A stretch of DNA of 64,000 nucleotides from Stieleria sedimenti (lineage in GTDB: Bacteria; Planctomycetota; Planctomycetia; Pirellulales; Pirellulaceae): NCBI RefSeq assembly GCF_025060895.1, contig NZ_JANZKV010000087.1, positions 29,730 through 93,729 of the forward strand, read 5' to 3'. Below the pieces are notes generated by a model. The model had not been told where the DNA came from, did no database searches, and saw nothing but the letters and a program-made list of their open reading frames with translations. Every line of letters begins with the position of its first letter. Position 1 is the first letter of the stretch. Made by a program: the position numbers and the translations under genes. Shown here one piece after another: positions 38,001 through 46,900 of the stretch.

Positions 38001-40080
38001 CGACCTGATTTAACGTGTGCGACGGACCGTAGCTGAACATGCCCGCAGGCGGCGGTGTGGCGGAAGATCCACCGCCAGCGAACGCAGTGACTTCGGTGGC
38101 CTTGTAGATGGGCAGCGGCAGGAAATCGGTCAGGATCAAGTTTTCGAAGTCGGCGGTGGGCATCGAAAACGCGAGTCGGTACGTGATCGATTGCCCAGCC
38201 ATGATCGGGTCGTTTCGCTTGTCCGGTTCTCCTTCGATGGCGTAAACGGATTTGCTGATCGCCGGGCCGACGATGGAGACGCCGGTGCCACTGGAATCCG
38301 ATTCGAACTGTGTGTCGCTGAGTCCGTCGCGCACGCGTCCGGTCACCGTGACAGAACTGGCTAACGGATCGCCGGCATCGACCGATCGGTCTCCCGACAG
38401 AAAATAGGTCGTGAAGTCTTCTTCGATGGCGGTCCGAAAACGGATTTCCACCGTCGTGCCGCCGTCGGAAACCGCATCGTCAAACAGGTCGCCCGTCAGG
38501 ACGCCATCGCTGATGGCCGACGCCAGGTCAAACCGAACTTCGGTCGCCCCAGTGCCCGATGCCAATTTGGTGACCGAGTGCTGCGTTTGAGAGAATGTTC
38601 CACTGGAAACGAGTCCTTGCTCACGAATCACAAACAGCGGCTGGAAGGAATCGTCCCACCTTTGTCCGTCGCTCAAAGTGCCTTGGAGGACCAGGTCGGC
38701 GAACTCGAAATAGTCCGAGACTTGAAGGTGCATGACGTATTCCAGCGTGTCGCCGGGAGTCGCACCGCGTGCACCGGTGTCGTTGACAATGGAGACGGAC
38801 TGTTGAATCGACAACGATTGCTGCGAAACGGTGGTGTCGGTGGAGTCGTCGTTGTCGGCAAGCGGTGCCGATTGATAGACCCCGGCGACCCGTGCATCAT
38901 TCACCGCGGTCTTGTCGTCGCCACTTGAACCATCCAAGACCGGCTTGCCGTCCGCATCGATCTTGTCGATCCAGGCTTGATAGCTGATCACCGCGTCGAC
39001 CCCGCCGGAACCCGTCAGGTTGCCCAGTTCGACAGCGAGCCGGTTCCCGGGTGGAGTTGGTGGCGATCCCGCAGTGGGCTCCGTCGTCGAATAACTGCCC
39101 GTCGTGTTGACCTGAAGTGAGCCGGGGACATAGACGTGGGAGTGAGGCAGAACGTCCTCCACCAACACCTGTTCGACCGTTTCGCCCTGTGCCAGTTTTA
39201 ACGTTAGCGTGTAGGTGATCGGGAAGTTTGGACCCGTGCTCCGCTCCGCCTCGGCGGCGTCACTGGTTTTCACCAATTGCAAAACCGTTGGCGTGACAGA
39301 CGCTGTCACCGCTGCGCCCACAATCGGTGGGTCGGTCAATCGGTTGTCGAGCGGATCGTTTCCCAATGCGAAGAAACCGACCGCCGACAGATCGAGCGGC
39401 GTGCCAACGGACGCTCCGTCTGCCTTACTGAGCGTTGCATTCAAAAGAACGGTGGCATCGGGCTGTTCGGGGACAAAGCTACCAAACGGCAATTGGTACA
39501 CCAGCAAGGTGTCGCCGGCAGTGCCGGTCACCGCTTGTCCCGTCACCGGATGCAGGATCGGATTGCCGCCATCGTCGACAAGGTCTCCATCAACATTGAA
39601 CCGGCCTGCCACGATCGGGGGCAATGTCCCGCCAAAGATGGCGGCATGGTTGACGCCAATTCCTTGCGGTACGTGCAGATCAAAGTAGGGCGCGAAACCG
39701 GCGTCCGATGGTGTCGTTGACGTGTTGTCGAATTTGACGGTGAATTGAAACTCTTCGTTGAGAAACGCTTCTGAAGGCAGTTGAAGGGAGACGTTTGGTG
39801 TCGGTGCCGTCGCCGGGGACAATTTGCCAAGCCTTTGCCTCTCCGTCGTGTCGCCCCAAAGTGGCTTTGCGTCGGTCTGGGCGGGGCCGGTGGAATGCGA
39901 AATGGTCTGGATTTCCGGCGCTCGTTCGTCTGGACGATCCGGATTAGCGATCTCGGCGTCGCACGATGTCGCATCGAGTGCGATGAAATCTGCTACGTCG
40001 GCATCGAAGAGCAGACGGTCTTCGAGCTGTTCGGACAGTCGCCGTCGGCGCGGCTTTTGGGAGAGATTCATGCGCGTCAT
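32050..40080 (-). CDS. Giant surface protein built from DUF11-like repeats with a planctomycete LEPR-XLL-like N-terminus
   Basis: A 2676-residue protein. The N-terminus RRRRLSEQLEDRLLFDADV resembles the LEPR-XLL motif of large planctomycete extracellular proteins and replaces a classical signal peptide. The rest is beta-rich DUF11-type modules. Between about residues 1000 and 1900 two kinds alternate: one with MVVEIPEGTLPD, ELVVTIPETTMN or RIRVQIPESTID (near 1014, 1373, 1682), the other with FTITFSNDATVSNSDAF, DLVVRHTASSDTDAF or TTISHTAGSNATAH (near 1200, 1520, 1840). Three closely similar modules follow (near 1995, 2175, 2355), with acidic Asp/Pro linkers. A last Ig-like unit (SGTARPGARIQATLYDSDG) precedes a short unique tail. 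Probably a cell-surface or matrix adhesin; no anchor or protease motif was seen. Confidence 0.85.
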   Translation of the reverse strand: MTRMNLSQKPRRRRLSEQLEDRLLFDADVADFIALDATSCDAEIANPDRPDERAPEIQTISHSTGPAQTDAKPLWGDTTERQRLGKLSPATAPTPNVSLQLPSEAFLNEEFQFTVKFDNTSTTPSDAGFAPYFDLHVPQGIGVNHAAIFGGTLPPIVAGRFNVDGDLVDDGGNPILHPVTGQAVTGTAGDTLLVYQLPFGSFVPEQPDATVLLNATLSKADGASVGTPLDLSAVGFFALGNDPLDNRLTDPPIVGAAVTASVTPTVLQLVKTSDAAEAERSTGPNFPITYTLTLKLAQGETVEQVLVEDVLPHSHVYVPGSLQVNTTGSYSTTEPTAGSPPTPPGNRLAVELGNLTGSGGVDAVISYQAWIDKIDADGKPVLDGSSGDDKTAVNDARVAGVYQSAPLADNDDSTDTTVSQQSLSIQQSVSIVNDTGARGATPGDTLEYVMHLQVSDYFEFADLVLQGTLSDGQRWDDSFQPLFVIREQGLVSSGTFSQTQHSVTKLASGTGATEVRFDLASAISDGVLTGDLFDDAVSDGGTTVEIRFRTAIEEDFTTYFLSGDRSVDAGDPLASSVTVTGRVRDGLSDTQFESDSSGTGVSIVGPAISKSVYAIEGEPDKRNDPIMAGQSITYRLAFSMPTADFENLILTDFLPLPIYKATEVTAFAGGGSSATPPPAGMFSYGPSHTLNQVASATDPPTLAVDGDSNSVRFNFGNFDVVNSDAETIEILFTVTAQDMRFDDGLLLTNQAIATYQLTTTEVRSSNTITQNLAAAPEMTITKGIVSTDGTSPSFTSTPAPTAFASPGDTAIPFTGRITGADLAAHPIDANLRDVDAGDRVKVAIAIENSGGADGFNLTIVDALLPQYAVAASGLNLQVHRGDGTALHFTGDLFTTGIEITDPSAAEGAIRKQTDGGSSGSSVIIISYDLELSEDVEINQTYQTSAEIIAYGAIDGGANHADGLPAGSLADDATITVQNVATHHSILATSEAHTRFTSGNERVAIGEVVRYQMVVEIPEGTLPDLVIRDRLRSGMQYLDDGTATLAFLSDAGISSANGSATLPVGLGDAANSVGSTVTSPTFALPDVNVGSTSSLRTDIDSYNNGTDPQFKLGTLVNRDNDANAEYIVIEFNALVLNHPSAQKNTLLRNDFQLSINPTEQPGRQTLRTSNQANTRVVEPTIDDLTIRVSPPDADAGDKVTFTITFSNDATVSNSDAFEARLTSRLPDQYTLHPGTIRVQNSGGFGTTTDHSNGNHVDIALDQIPSGGRVTVTFDATLERSVQPGEALITPAQLTYTSLPESGTVGNPTGSDLPGGSGSARGERTGTGGVNHHFDNASALLTVFPPTISKSLVSTGIIDTNNGLAETVIGERATYELVVTIPETTMNRAVVVDTLEPGLVFESLDAVAVDSAIVTDRSGPVTPQISGQQVRFDFGNLTNAPNDAAPETITIRYTVRTDNTAGNQGEASGTVLSNAARVTWDLNGVTRSTASAVADVIVIEPELELVYVASPHQVDAGDRVTLDLVVRHTASSDTDAFDVILSEHLPIELQHVSLVSAIHSSAGDLSSLFDLSPRTKTITTIAPAGFDLHKGETLTLRVTGVVSQSVNPAQTLTVNADARWTSMDEATAVERTGEGGVNDYRATRATDLHIIRPLTTKELVGTSITDAGNSTTEAVIGELVQYRIRVQIPESTIDDARIIDTLDPGLEFVSVDSLAVTSGGGATSIITADGVPIGPPATYHASVVGQQLTFDFGQIINPDDDNSEIESMEIVYTARVVNAPVNQQSQTLSNHVQFVWTRGGVSAATAVSSATDVTIIEPQLRLDVTVSDHTPSLNQVIRYATTISHTAGSNATAHDLSFLDTLPAGMKLLGVTVTGAALEFDSSDSGSVALLLDSLPVGQTATIRYDVRITDSHAAITNTLQNDAVVQWTSLPDGLYSGNNSERDGDGGHAGQDDYVAQAHETSTIIHPLVEITQSTIATTPAASGTTGNVDITYELTVTSTGNDPLTQIAIDEDFSTLFGNGFVSVVVPPAVIHTTADRPLTLNTAYDGTSINPSIVDNSAGVFNRVLQGESVTIRFTVEVDPDAPGISVDNGSMIAQAQVRAFGEVSGLAAVDLSDDPDRPTNVELDPIADNEPDDPNIHRIPMLGLTKQIIGSPVPSASGVSGNYDVTYQIRIENNGSTPLEELVLVEDLRDHLGRAFVGIVSAPSVMDGDASDVPKLNAEYSGQGTGTSLIDAAESGRLESGQFLVIRLTIEVDPDAPERRLDSVRDDASGDFETQAVITAKDPATGQMVWDRSDDPTDPTNVDGDPANPDDHSDDDNDPDDPVSLEFVEIGVAKRVTHVQRVGMSSLVTIQIMVENTGTVYLENIELLDDVKSQFGDNFDSVVSAPTIVASSATVDPNLQPGYADNPSQNMFDGSSGRLAPGEQVLVQLVVQVKPTSGQADVHLVNQAMAAGMPVDAAGRPVLNQSNQTIRRVTDWSDSGADPGSNNPNAPGDTGGFDDPTPTSLTYFTFDGFNSFSNPFDVARQYESEFTVIPNRLLSQQIPRLVADPIFSGTARPGARIQATLYDSDGYQIVSASVFADMGGNWMMQFQGLDQEEEVRVEFEEISTAAETFASTGDSFDALGLPHGQTHYHSLQPWTAYDDRYEFNAVYCGSARQSLAKGHRHANRPIGFGG

Positions 40081-40365
40081 CGTTCAACGGGTCCGTGCAG
40101 TCGACGAACGTTGGGGAGGCGCCGGCTGCCGAATAGTTCGGGGGGAGATCGCCAGTCACGGTGGGCCGTTTGCGTGCGGCACGCGCGGCCACCGGATGCC
40201 GATTGCTGTTGATAACGGCTGGGGGTAAACCCTCAGTGGAGGGAAACTTACGGGTTTGCCCTCGCGATTAGCCGAGGACTGTCAATCAGGTGATCCTTGA
40301 CGTCTGTAACGATTCGGCGTTGCAGGGGACACCAAAGCCGGTGCATTGGCACTTCGGCGGGAGAG

Positions 40366-40389
40366 GGCAAAACGATGGGGGCAAATTGG
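40366..40389. repeat. Copy of the GGCAAAACGATGGGG word plus a partial second copy
   Basis: The word at 40366-40380 runs into a degraded second word (GGCAAATTGG). It lies immediately 5' of the open stretch of the decayed gene at 40390-40830 and may have replaced its original upstream region. Confidence 0.65.
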
Positions 40390-40830
40390 ACACAGGTGGT
40401 CGAATTTATGGGCGGATCGTTGATCGAGCCGGCCAACCCGTTACGGGCAACCCCGTCGGTTTACTGATCGGCCACCAAAGCCTGCAGCCGGCCATGCGGC
40501 AACTCACCGACAACGACGGGAAGTACTCCATCGACGGCATGCCGATCGATCGTCCCGTGCGCATCAGTACGTATTCCCACAAGACTTCGAGTGGGGCTTC
40601 GTGGGAGACGCAAACGGTGTCGATCGGGCCGGCGGAACAGATGGAAGTTAATTTTTCCGTCGATGGTGACCACGCGGCACCTCCGGAAACGGACTCGCCC
40701 GGTATTCGCGCGCTCTCGTCTGACGATCCGGATCCCGGCCGAGGGGCGATCCGGGGCCGCGTCGTGCTGCCCGGTGGAACCCGGCGACGTGACCGTGGTC
40801 ACGTTGAAGTTGAAAGCTCGTAAAAACTAA
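40390..40830 (+). pseudogene. Remnant of a carboxypeptidase-regulatory-like domain gene (probable frameshift)
   Basis: A plus-strand frame encodes GRIYGRIVDRAGQPVTGNPV and NDGKYSIDGMPIDRPVRIST, typical of the carboxypeptidase regulatory-like (transthyretin-like) domain that occurs as repeats in planctomycete secreted proteins. A second domain start (GAIRGRVVLPGG) follows near 40735-40770. The natural-looking end, VEPGDVTVVTLKLKARKN, is then read in the next frame with a stop at 40828-40830, so a frameshift is likely. There is no credible signal peptide; the upstream sequence is a dispersed repeat. I regard it as a gene fragment, though a short functional protein in frame to 40823 cannot be excluded. 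Confidence 0.5.
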
Positions 40831-42393
40831 CTACTGGGCTTGGCGGTTGATCGGTTCGTCGACGACGATCGATTTGGGGAAATCCGCCGCCTCATGGCCT
40901 CCACGATCGTCCCAGCGTTTGTTTTGGCTGTTGCCTTTGGGCTGGTTCATCGGAATGTCCATTCCGCCGGCGTCTCCGAGCATGGCGTACAGCTTGTTTT
41001 CCATTTCTTTGGCCACCGACTTGTAGTCGGGGTTGTGTATCAGATTTTTAGTTTCACCCGGGTCGGTCGTCAGGTCATACAGTTCGTCGACATCCCAAAG
41101 TCCGTAATAGGTGATGTACTTGAAACGGTCGCCCCGCAGTGCAAATTGCGTCGGTGACTGCGGAAAGTTCTTCTCCCAGTAATACACGTACAAGAAGTAG
41201 TCACGCCACGGTGAATCGGGTTTGTTGGGAATGTCGAGGAAGCTTTCGCCGTCCATGTACGAGGGTGTCTGCAGGCCGGCGGCGTGCAGGATGGTGGGGC
41301 CGACATCGATGTTCCCGATCACGTTTTCGATCACTTTGCCGCCTTCAAACAGATTCGGGCATTGCATCATCATCGGGACGCGGATCGACGCTTCGTAGGA
41401 AACGCGTTTATCGATCAAGCCGTGTTCGCCCCACATGAACCCGTTGTCGCCCATGTAGATGACCAGAGTGTCGTCGTGCACGCCCATGTCTTTGAGTTGT
41501 TGCACCACGCGGCCGACACTGTCGTCAACGGCCAAGATCGATTCGCAATAACGGCGGTAGAGATAATCCAATCCCTTATCGCTGTGGTAGGAGAAATCGA
41601 TTCCGTGCCAGCTATTGCGTTGGTCGCGGACCCAGCGCGGGGCGTCGTTTTCTGCTTTGATGTTCTCACCGCGGGGAAGGAAACTGAGGTCGGCGTCGGC
41701 GTAACGCCCTTGGTGTCGCTTGGCGGGCGTGAAGTTGGCGTGGACGGCCTTGTGCGACAGATACAAAAAGAACGGCTCGTCACCATCGCGTTGCTTCAAC
41801 CAATCGACGGCATAGTCGGTCAACTCGTCGGTGATGTAGCCTTTTTGTTTGACGCGTTTACCATTCACGTTGAGCGTGTACTTCGGGCCGGGCGGAAGAT
41901 AATTGCCCTGGCCGCGAAAGCTGATCCAATGGTCGAAGCCGGGCCGCGGATCATCATGGTCGCCGCCCATGTGCCACTTTCCGATGAACGCCGTTTCATA
42001 GCCCGCACGTTGCAGATACTGCGGAAAAAACAGTGTCCCGTCGGGGACCAGTCGATTGTTGTCGATCACACGGTGCTTGTGGGTGTACAGCCCCGTCAAG
42101 ATCGAGGCGCGACTCGGCGAACACAAACTGGTCGTGACGAAGGCGTTCTTCAGATGCGCACCGTTGGCGGCCATCGCATCCAGGTGCGGGGTTTCCAGAA
42201 ACGGATGTCCGGCAAACCCCATCGCATCAAAGCGATGATCGTCGGTCAAAATAAAAACGACGTTACGCGGCTTGACACCTTCGCGCTGGGGCGTCGCCGG
42301 CAGTTCGGCTGACCGTGCTTCGGGGTGTAACAAAACCAGAAACGCCAGCACGATAGAAAATGCTGGCGTGAGAAAACGCGTCTGGAAGAACAT
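40831..42393 (-). CDS. Exported sulfatase (formylglycine-dependent arylsulfatase family)
   Basis: From ATG 42393 the protein has 520 residues and a signal peptide (LTPAFSIVLAFLVLLHPEA); the longer frame to 42528 adds 45 residues without features. The metal-binding start NVVFILTDDHRFDAMG (Asp51, Asp52) and the formylglycine signature CSPSRASILTG (Cys91) are intact, followed by YETAFIGKWHMGGDHDDP, LVIYMGDNGFMWGEHGL and a C-terminal DLTTDPGETKNLIHNPDY. It should hydrolyse sulfate esters of polysaccharides, probably of algal origin, outside the cytoplasm after Cys maturation by a formylglycine-generating enzyme. The substrate subclass is not determinable; it resembles the iduronate/choline sulfatase-like group. 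Confidence 0.92.
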   Translation of the reverse strand: MFFQTRFLTPAFSIVLAFLVLLHPEARSAELPATPQREGVKPRNVVFILTDDHRFDAMGFAGHPFLETPHLDAMAANGAHLKNAFVTTSLCSPSRASILTGLYTHKHRVIDNNRLVPDGTLFFPQYLQRAGYETAFIGKWHMGGDHDDPRPGFDHWISFRGQGNYLPPGPKYTLNVNGKRVKQKGYITDELTDYAVDWLKQRDGDEPFFLYLSHKAVHANFTPAKRHQGRYADADLSFLPRGENIKAENDAPRWVRDQRNSWHGIDFSYHSDKGLDYLYRRYCESILAVDDSVGRVVQQLKDMGVHDDTLVIYMGDNGFMWGEHGLIDKRVSYEASIRVPMMMQCPNLFEGGKVIENVIGNIDVGPTILHAAGLQTPSYMDGESFLDIPNKPDSPWRDYFLYVYYWEKNFPQSPTQFALRGDRFKYITYYGLWDVDELYDLTTDPGETKNLIHNPDYKSVAKEMENKLYAMLGDAGGMDIPMNQPKGNSQNKRWDDRGGHEAADFPKSIVVDEPINRQAQ

Positions 42394-42457
42394 CTTGGGG
42401 GTGGGCTCCGAATTCCGCGGGAATAGACAATCGAGAGCCCCGTAGTCTAAACCGAAA

Positions 42458-42638
42458 GTGGTGTCAGCTTCTAGCTTGCGTTTCGGAGATTCTGGCAGGT
42501 GGGCTGCCGGAGCAGCCGGGATTCGCAAGCTGGAAGCTTACGCCACTGGACTGCTTGCGCAGCTGGGGTCGCAAGCTGGAAGCTTACGCCACTGGGCTGC
42601 TTGCGCAGCTGGGGTCGCAAGCTTGAAGCTTACGCCAC
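42458..42638. repeat. Cluster of the 23-bp repeat: one inverted copy and a 46-bp tandem array
   Basis: Three minus-orientation cores at 42524-42546, 42570-42592 and 42616-42638 lie at an exact 46-base period, separated by the filler CTGCTTGCGCAGCTGGGGT. A diverged plus-orientation copy lies at 42458-42480, so the outer copies can pair. The last core ends on the first base of the stop codon of the 42638-43672 gene. Each core can form a small stem between CGTAAGCT and AGCTTGCG. The rest of the 244-base gap up to the sulfatase start shows no gene. Confidence 0.85.
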
Positions 42639-43672
42639 TAGCGTGCGGGTCGGGTGGCGATGCGTTGGCCTTTGGGTCGCAGCACGTAGACCTTCGGATC
42701 GTCGACGACAAACGTCGTGCTCCAGCGTTGTCCGTCGTCGGCGCTGCAAACGTTGTAGAAAAACGTTCGGAAGCGTTCAGCGCGATAACCGTACGGGAAC
42801 TGGCTGGTGATGTAATCGTCTTCAGTCAAGTCATCGACTCCGGGCGAAGCATAATAGTGCACCATTCCGTCGGGGGTGACACTCATGCCCAGTGTCCACC
42901 AGCCGGTGGTCGTGATTTGGGGGCCGCGGAAGTCGCCGCCGCGTTGGTTGCCGCGGATTCGCAGGTACGCGTAGTCGTGATCCTTGCGGGTGGTGGACTT
43001 GCTTTCGAATTCAACGAACATCCCGGGCCAATAGACTTCGTTGCCCATTTCCTGGGTGGTGCGTTTGAAGATTCCGACGCCCCGTTCCTTGTCGACCATC
43101 GCGGTGGTTTCCAACGCCAGGCGGAATCCGAAATGCGGTCCGCTGCGGTTTTCCCAACTTTCCACCGGCGGCAGAAAGACTCGAGTCGTCACGCTGGGGA
43201 CTTCGGCGATGTCGATCCGTCGTTTCAGCCGGTATTGGACGTTTGCGACGAAGTCGTCTTGGTGCATGGTGCCGCTGGGCCGGCCGGGGATGCCGGTAAA
43301 CTTGCTTCGCATCAACAGCGCTCCGGTGCTGCCGGGGATTCCGCCCGGCGGAGTCGCTACTCGTTTGACTTCGTCGGGATGTCCGCGTTTGATGCCTTCG
43401 TACCAGCGACCGTTGGTGCTACGCCCCATCGGACCGCGTTGGTTTTCGTCAATGTCCTCGGTACTCTTGGGGTTCTGCGGCACATAACCCCAATTGGGGT
43501 CCTCGAAATCGTCCGAGACGCCAACGATTTCACTGCCAGTTCCGGGCACGACAGGACGCTGGGCGTTGACATCGGTTCCTGAATTCGCCAGGCCTGCGAA
43601 CAAGGTGACAGCGAGGCCTCGGCCGCACCATTTCGAAACGGCGGCGAAGGTTTCCTTGAGCGAGTTTGTCAT
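42638..43672 (-). CDS. Exported protein of unknown function, beta-rich
   Basis: A 344-residue protein with a signal peptide (GRGLAVTLFAGLANSGTDVNA). The body is rich in Gly, aromatic residues and beta-type patterns (SGPHFGFRLALETTAMVD, YWPGMFVEFESKSTTRKDHDY, GWWTLGMSVTPDGMVHYY), which suggests a jelly-roll or concanavalin-like fold, but I recognise no family or catalytic residues. It lies between the sulfatase and a divergent cytochrome/DUF1501 pair, so a role in polysaccharide handling is possible. Its stop codon overlaps the end of a dispersed repeat. Confidence 0.7.
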   Translation of the reverse strand: MTNSLKETFAAVSKWCGRGLAVTLFAGLANSGTDVNAQRPVVPGTGSEIVGVSDDFEDPNWGYVPQNPKSTEDIDENQRGPMGRSTNGRWYEGIKRGHPDEVKRVATPPGGIPGSTGALLMRSKFTGIPGRPSGTMHQDDFVANVQYRLKRRIDIAEVPSVTTRVFLPPVESWENRSGPHFGFRLALETTAMVDKERGVGIFKRTTQEMGNEVYWPGMFVEFESKSTTRKDHDYAYLRIRGNQRGGDFRGPQITTTGWWTLGMSVTPDGMVHYYASPGVDDLTEDDYITSQFPYGYRAERFRTFFYNVCSADDGQRWSTTFVVDDPKVYVLRPKGQRIATRPAR

Positions 43673-43938
43673 CGCTTTTTCCGTTGGTTTGGATCAAATC
43701 ATCAGCGTGAAACAACGGAGATCGGCTATCGCTGGGCGGGATGCAATGGGATGCACCCGCGCATGCGGTTGGACGATGGCCTTCCCCCTTGTCAAGATTG
43801 ATCGGCAACCAATTGGAAGATCTGTAACGGTTTTCCCGATTTCACCGGTGACGCGGGGCGATCCGCGCAAAGCTTGCTCGGCGTTCGATGGTGGGCTAGG
43901 CTGGCGAAATTCAAAGCAATTTCTGAATCGAGATCTCG

Positions 43939-46900
43939 ATGCGTTTGACATTCATGCTCCTTTTGGCGTGCGGTTTCAGTCCCCTCGCCATGGCCAAGAC
44001 GATCTCGGAGGCGGAGCTGGAGTTCTTCGAGGCAAAGATTCGGCCGGTGTTGGTCGAGCATTGTTATCCGTGCCACAACTCTGTCGATTCGTCCGAGGGG
44101 GGATTGGTGATGGATCACCGTGACGCGGTGCTGCGTGGCGGTGACGGAGGCGCGGTCGTCGTCGCGGGCGAGCCGGGCTCAAGCCGGCTGATCAAGGTGC
44201 TGCGTCACGAAATCGACGGGCTGGAGATGCCCGAGGGAGGGCCCAAGCTGGACGAATCCATCGTTCGTGATTTTGAAAAATGGATTCGCATCGGGCTGCC
44301 CGATCCCCGCGACAAACCGCCATCGGATGAGGAACTTCAAGCGTCACGTTCGTGGGCCGAAAAGTTGGAGCGGCGAAAACAGTGGTGGAGCTTCCAGCCC
44401 ATCGTCGCAAATGAGCCGCCCGCCGACGAAAACGATTCGCCTCATCCGATCGACCGCTTCATCAACCATGAATTGGAACGCAACGGGTTGCAGGCGTCTC
44501 CCGCTGCCGATGGTGCAACCCTGGTTCGTCGCTTGTTCGTGACGTTGACTGGCCTGCCGCCGTCAGCCGATCAGGCAACAAGTTGGACACGACGGATTGA
44601 AGATGCACCCGATCGTCACGCGGTCGTCGAGGAACTGATCGACCAGCTGTTGGCGAGCGACCAATTCGGTCCGCGGTGGGCGAGACATTGGATGGATTGG
44701 ATTCGCTACGCCGAGTCCCACGGCAGCGAAGGCGATCCGCGGATTCAAAACGCCTGGCACTATCGTGACTACTTGATTCGCGCGCTCAACGCAGATGTTC
44801 CCTATGACCAGCTGCTGCGGGAGCACGTCGCCGGCGATCTGTTGCCCGAACCGAGAATCAATCCGCAGTTAGGGATCAACGAGTCGATCATCGGTACGGC
44901 ACATTGGCGGATGGTGTTTCATGGATTCGCACCCACCGACGCCTTGGATGAAAAGGTTCGTTTCATCGATGATCAAATCAATGTCTTCAGCAAAGCATTC
45001 TTGGGGCTGACGGTTTCCTGCGCCCGTTGTCACGACCACAAATTTGATGCGATCAGCCAAGCCGATTACTACGCGTTGTTCGGTGTCCTGGCCTCGTGCA
45101 GACCGGGACGGCATGTGATCGACCTGGAGTCCAAACAAGAACTTCACCGCGAGACGCTGGCGGAACTGAAAACGCAGATCCGCAAATCGGTCGCCTCCCA
45201 GTGGCTGGTCGAATCCAAGGTGGCGATTGAGCGATTGTTGGATTCAGATTCGAAACCCGGCAAGCCGGTCGAATTGGTCAACGTCTTGCGCGGACTACGC
45301 CAAAAGGTCTCCGATGGAACCCCCTTTCAAGTGGCCTGGGCCGAGACGGTGGAGTCTCAATGGAATCATCGAAAGACGTTTGACGGGTTCTTCACGGACT
45401 CGACAAGCGAGAACTGGGATTTGAGAGATGATGATGCGCGATCCCAGTGGTATTCGTCTGGCTTGGGACTGGAGGGAGAAACAGCCGCGGGGCAGTTTTC
45501 GATGGACGTCGATGGCGAGGCGATTTTGTCCGGCATCTATCCGGCGGGCGTCTACACGCACGGGCTATCGTCCAAGCATCCCGGGCGGCTGACATCACCC
45601 GATTTTGAATTGAAAGACGGCCAGGCGATCTGTGCCGAGGTGATCGGCGCCGGCGATGCCAGCTTGCGCTACGTGGTTCAGGACTATCCGCGCAGCGGGA
45701 CCGTTTATCCTGTCACTCGACTCGACGGCGATTGGAAACTGCAACGCTTCGATTTGTCGTACTGGAGCGGCGACGCAATTCATCTGGAGTTGGCGACCGC
45801 GATGGACGCACCCTTGTTGACATCCGACAAGCCGCGGTCGTGGTTCGGCGTGCGACGGGTCGTGGTGACGGACAACGATCGCGAAGTTCCCAAGCCGGCA
45901 TCGGAAGGGTTCTTGGCGTTGATCGAGTCTGATCAGTCCGCAGGTGCCGCCGCCGCAACCGAGGTCGTTGTGCCCGGCGATTGGTCGGAATTGGAGTCGT
46001 TGTTGCGTTCGTCGATCAAACGTGCCGTGGTGGCGTGGCAGTCGGGCTCGATGACGGACGCCCAAGCGATCCTGCTAAACGACTGTCTGCGGACCGGTGC
46101 GTTGCCGAATTCGTTGGATCGGCTTCCCGAGTTGAACGCATTGGTGGGCCAGTACCGAAAGCTCGAAAACGAAATTCCCGTGCCGACGCGTGTTCCCGGT
46201 CTAGATGAATCCGAGGGAGTCGACCAGCCGCTGATGGTCCGCGGGAATCACAAGCAGTTGGCGGATCCGGTGCCGAGACGATTTCTCGAAGTGATCGATG
46301 ACAGCGCGTATCAATCGCCGATCAGCGGACGTGCGGAGCTGGCGGAGGATCTGTTGCGGGACGACAATCCGTTGACTCGCCGTGTGATCGTCAATCGCAT
46401 TTGGCACCATCTGTTTGGTAAAGGGATTGTCTCCACGCCGGATAATTTCGGCCGTCTAGGGAATTCGCCCTCGCATCCCGAACTGCTCGATTGGCTGGCG
46501 ATCCGGTTCGCTGATGAGGGGTGGTCGATCAAGAAATTGATCCGGCTCGTCCTGACGTCTGAAACCTGGCAACGCTCATCAATGCCGCAGCCGGGTGTCG
46601 AGAAAGCGGACCCGGAGAATGTGCTGTTGACTCGGGCGAACGTGCGCCGGTTGGAGGCCGAAGCGATTCGGGACGCGCTGTTAAATGTCTCGGGGCGATT
46701 GGACGACCGGCCGTTTGGCGCGCCCGTCGGGGCCACTTCGCCACGACGAAGCGTTTATGTGCGGGTGATCCGAAATGATTTGGACCCCTTCCTACGCGCC
46801 TTTGATTTTCCCGAGCCGTTCAGCAGCGTCGGTCGGCGGGACGTGACGAATGTTCCCGCTCAATCGCTGGCAATGATGAATGATGCCCAAATCGCCGACG

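Noticed and set aside
42524..42638. CRISPR-like array with 46-base period
   Set aside because: The sequence between cores is itself repeated (CTGCTTGCGCAGCTGGGGT), so there are no unique spacers.
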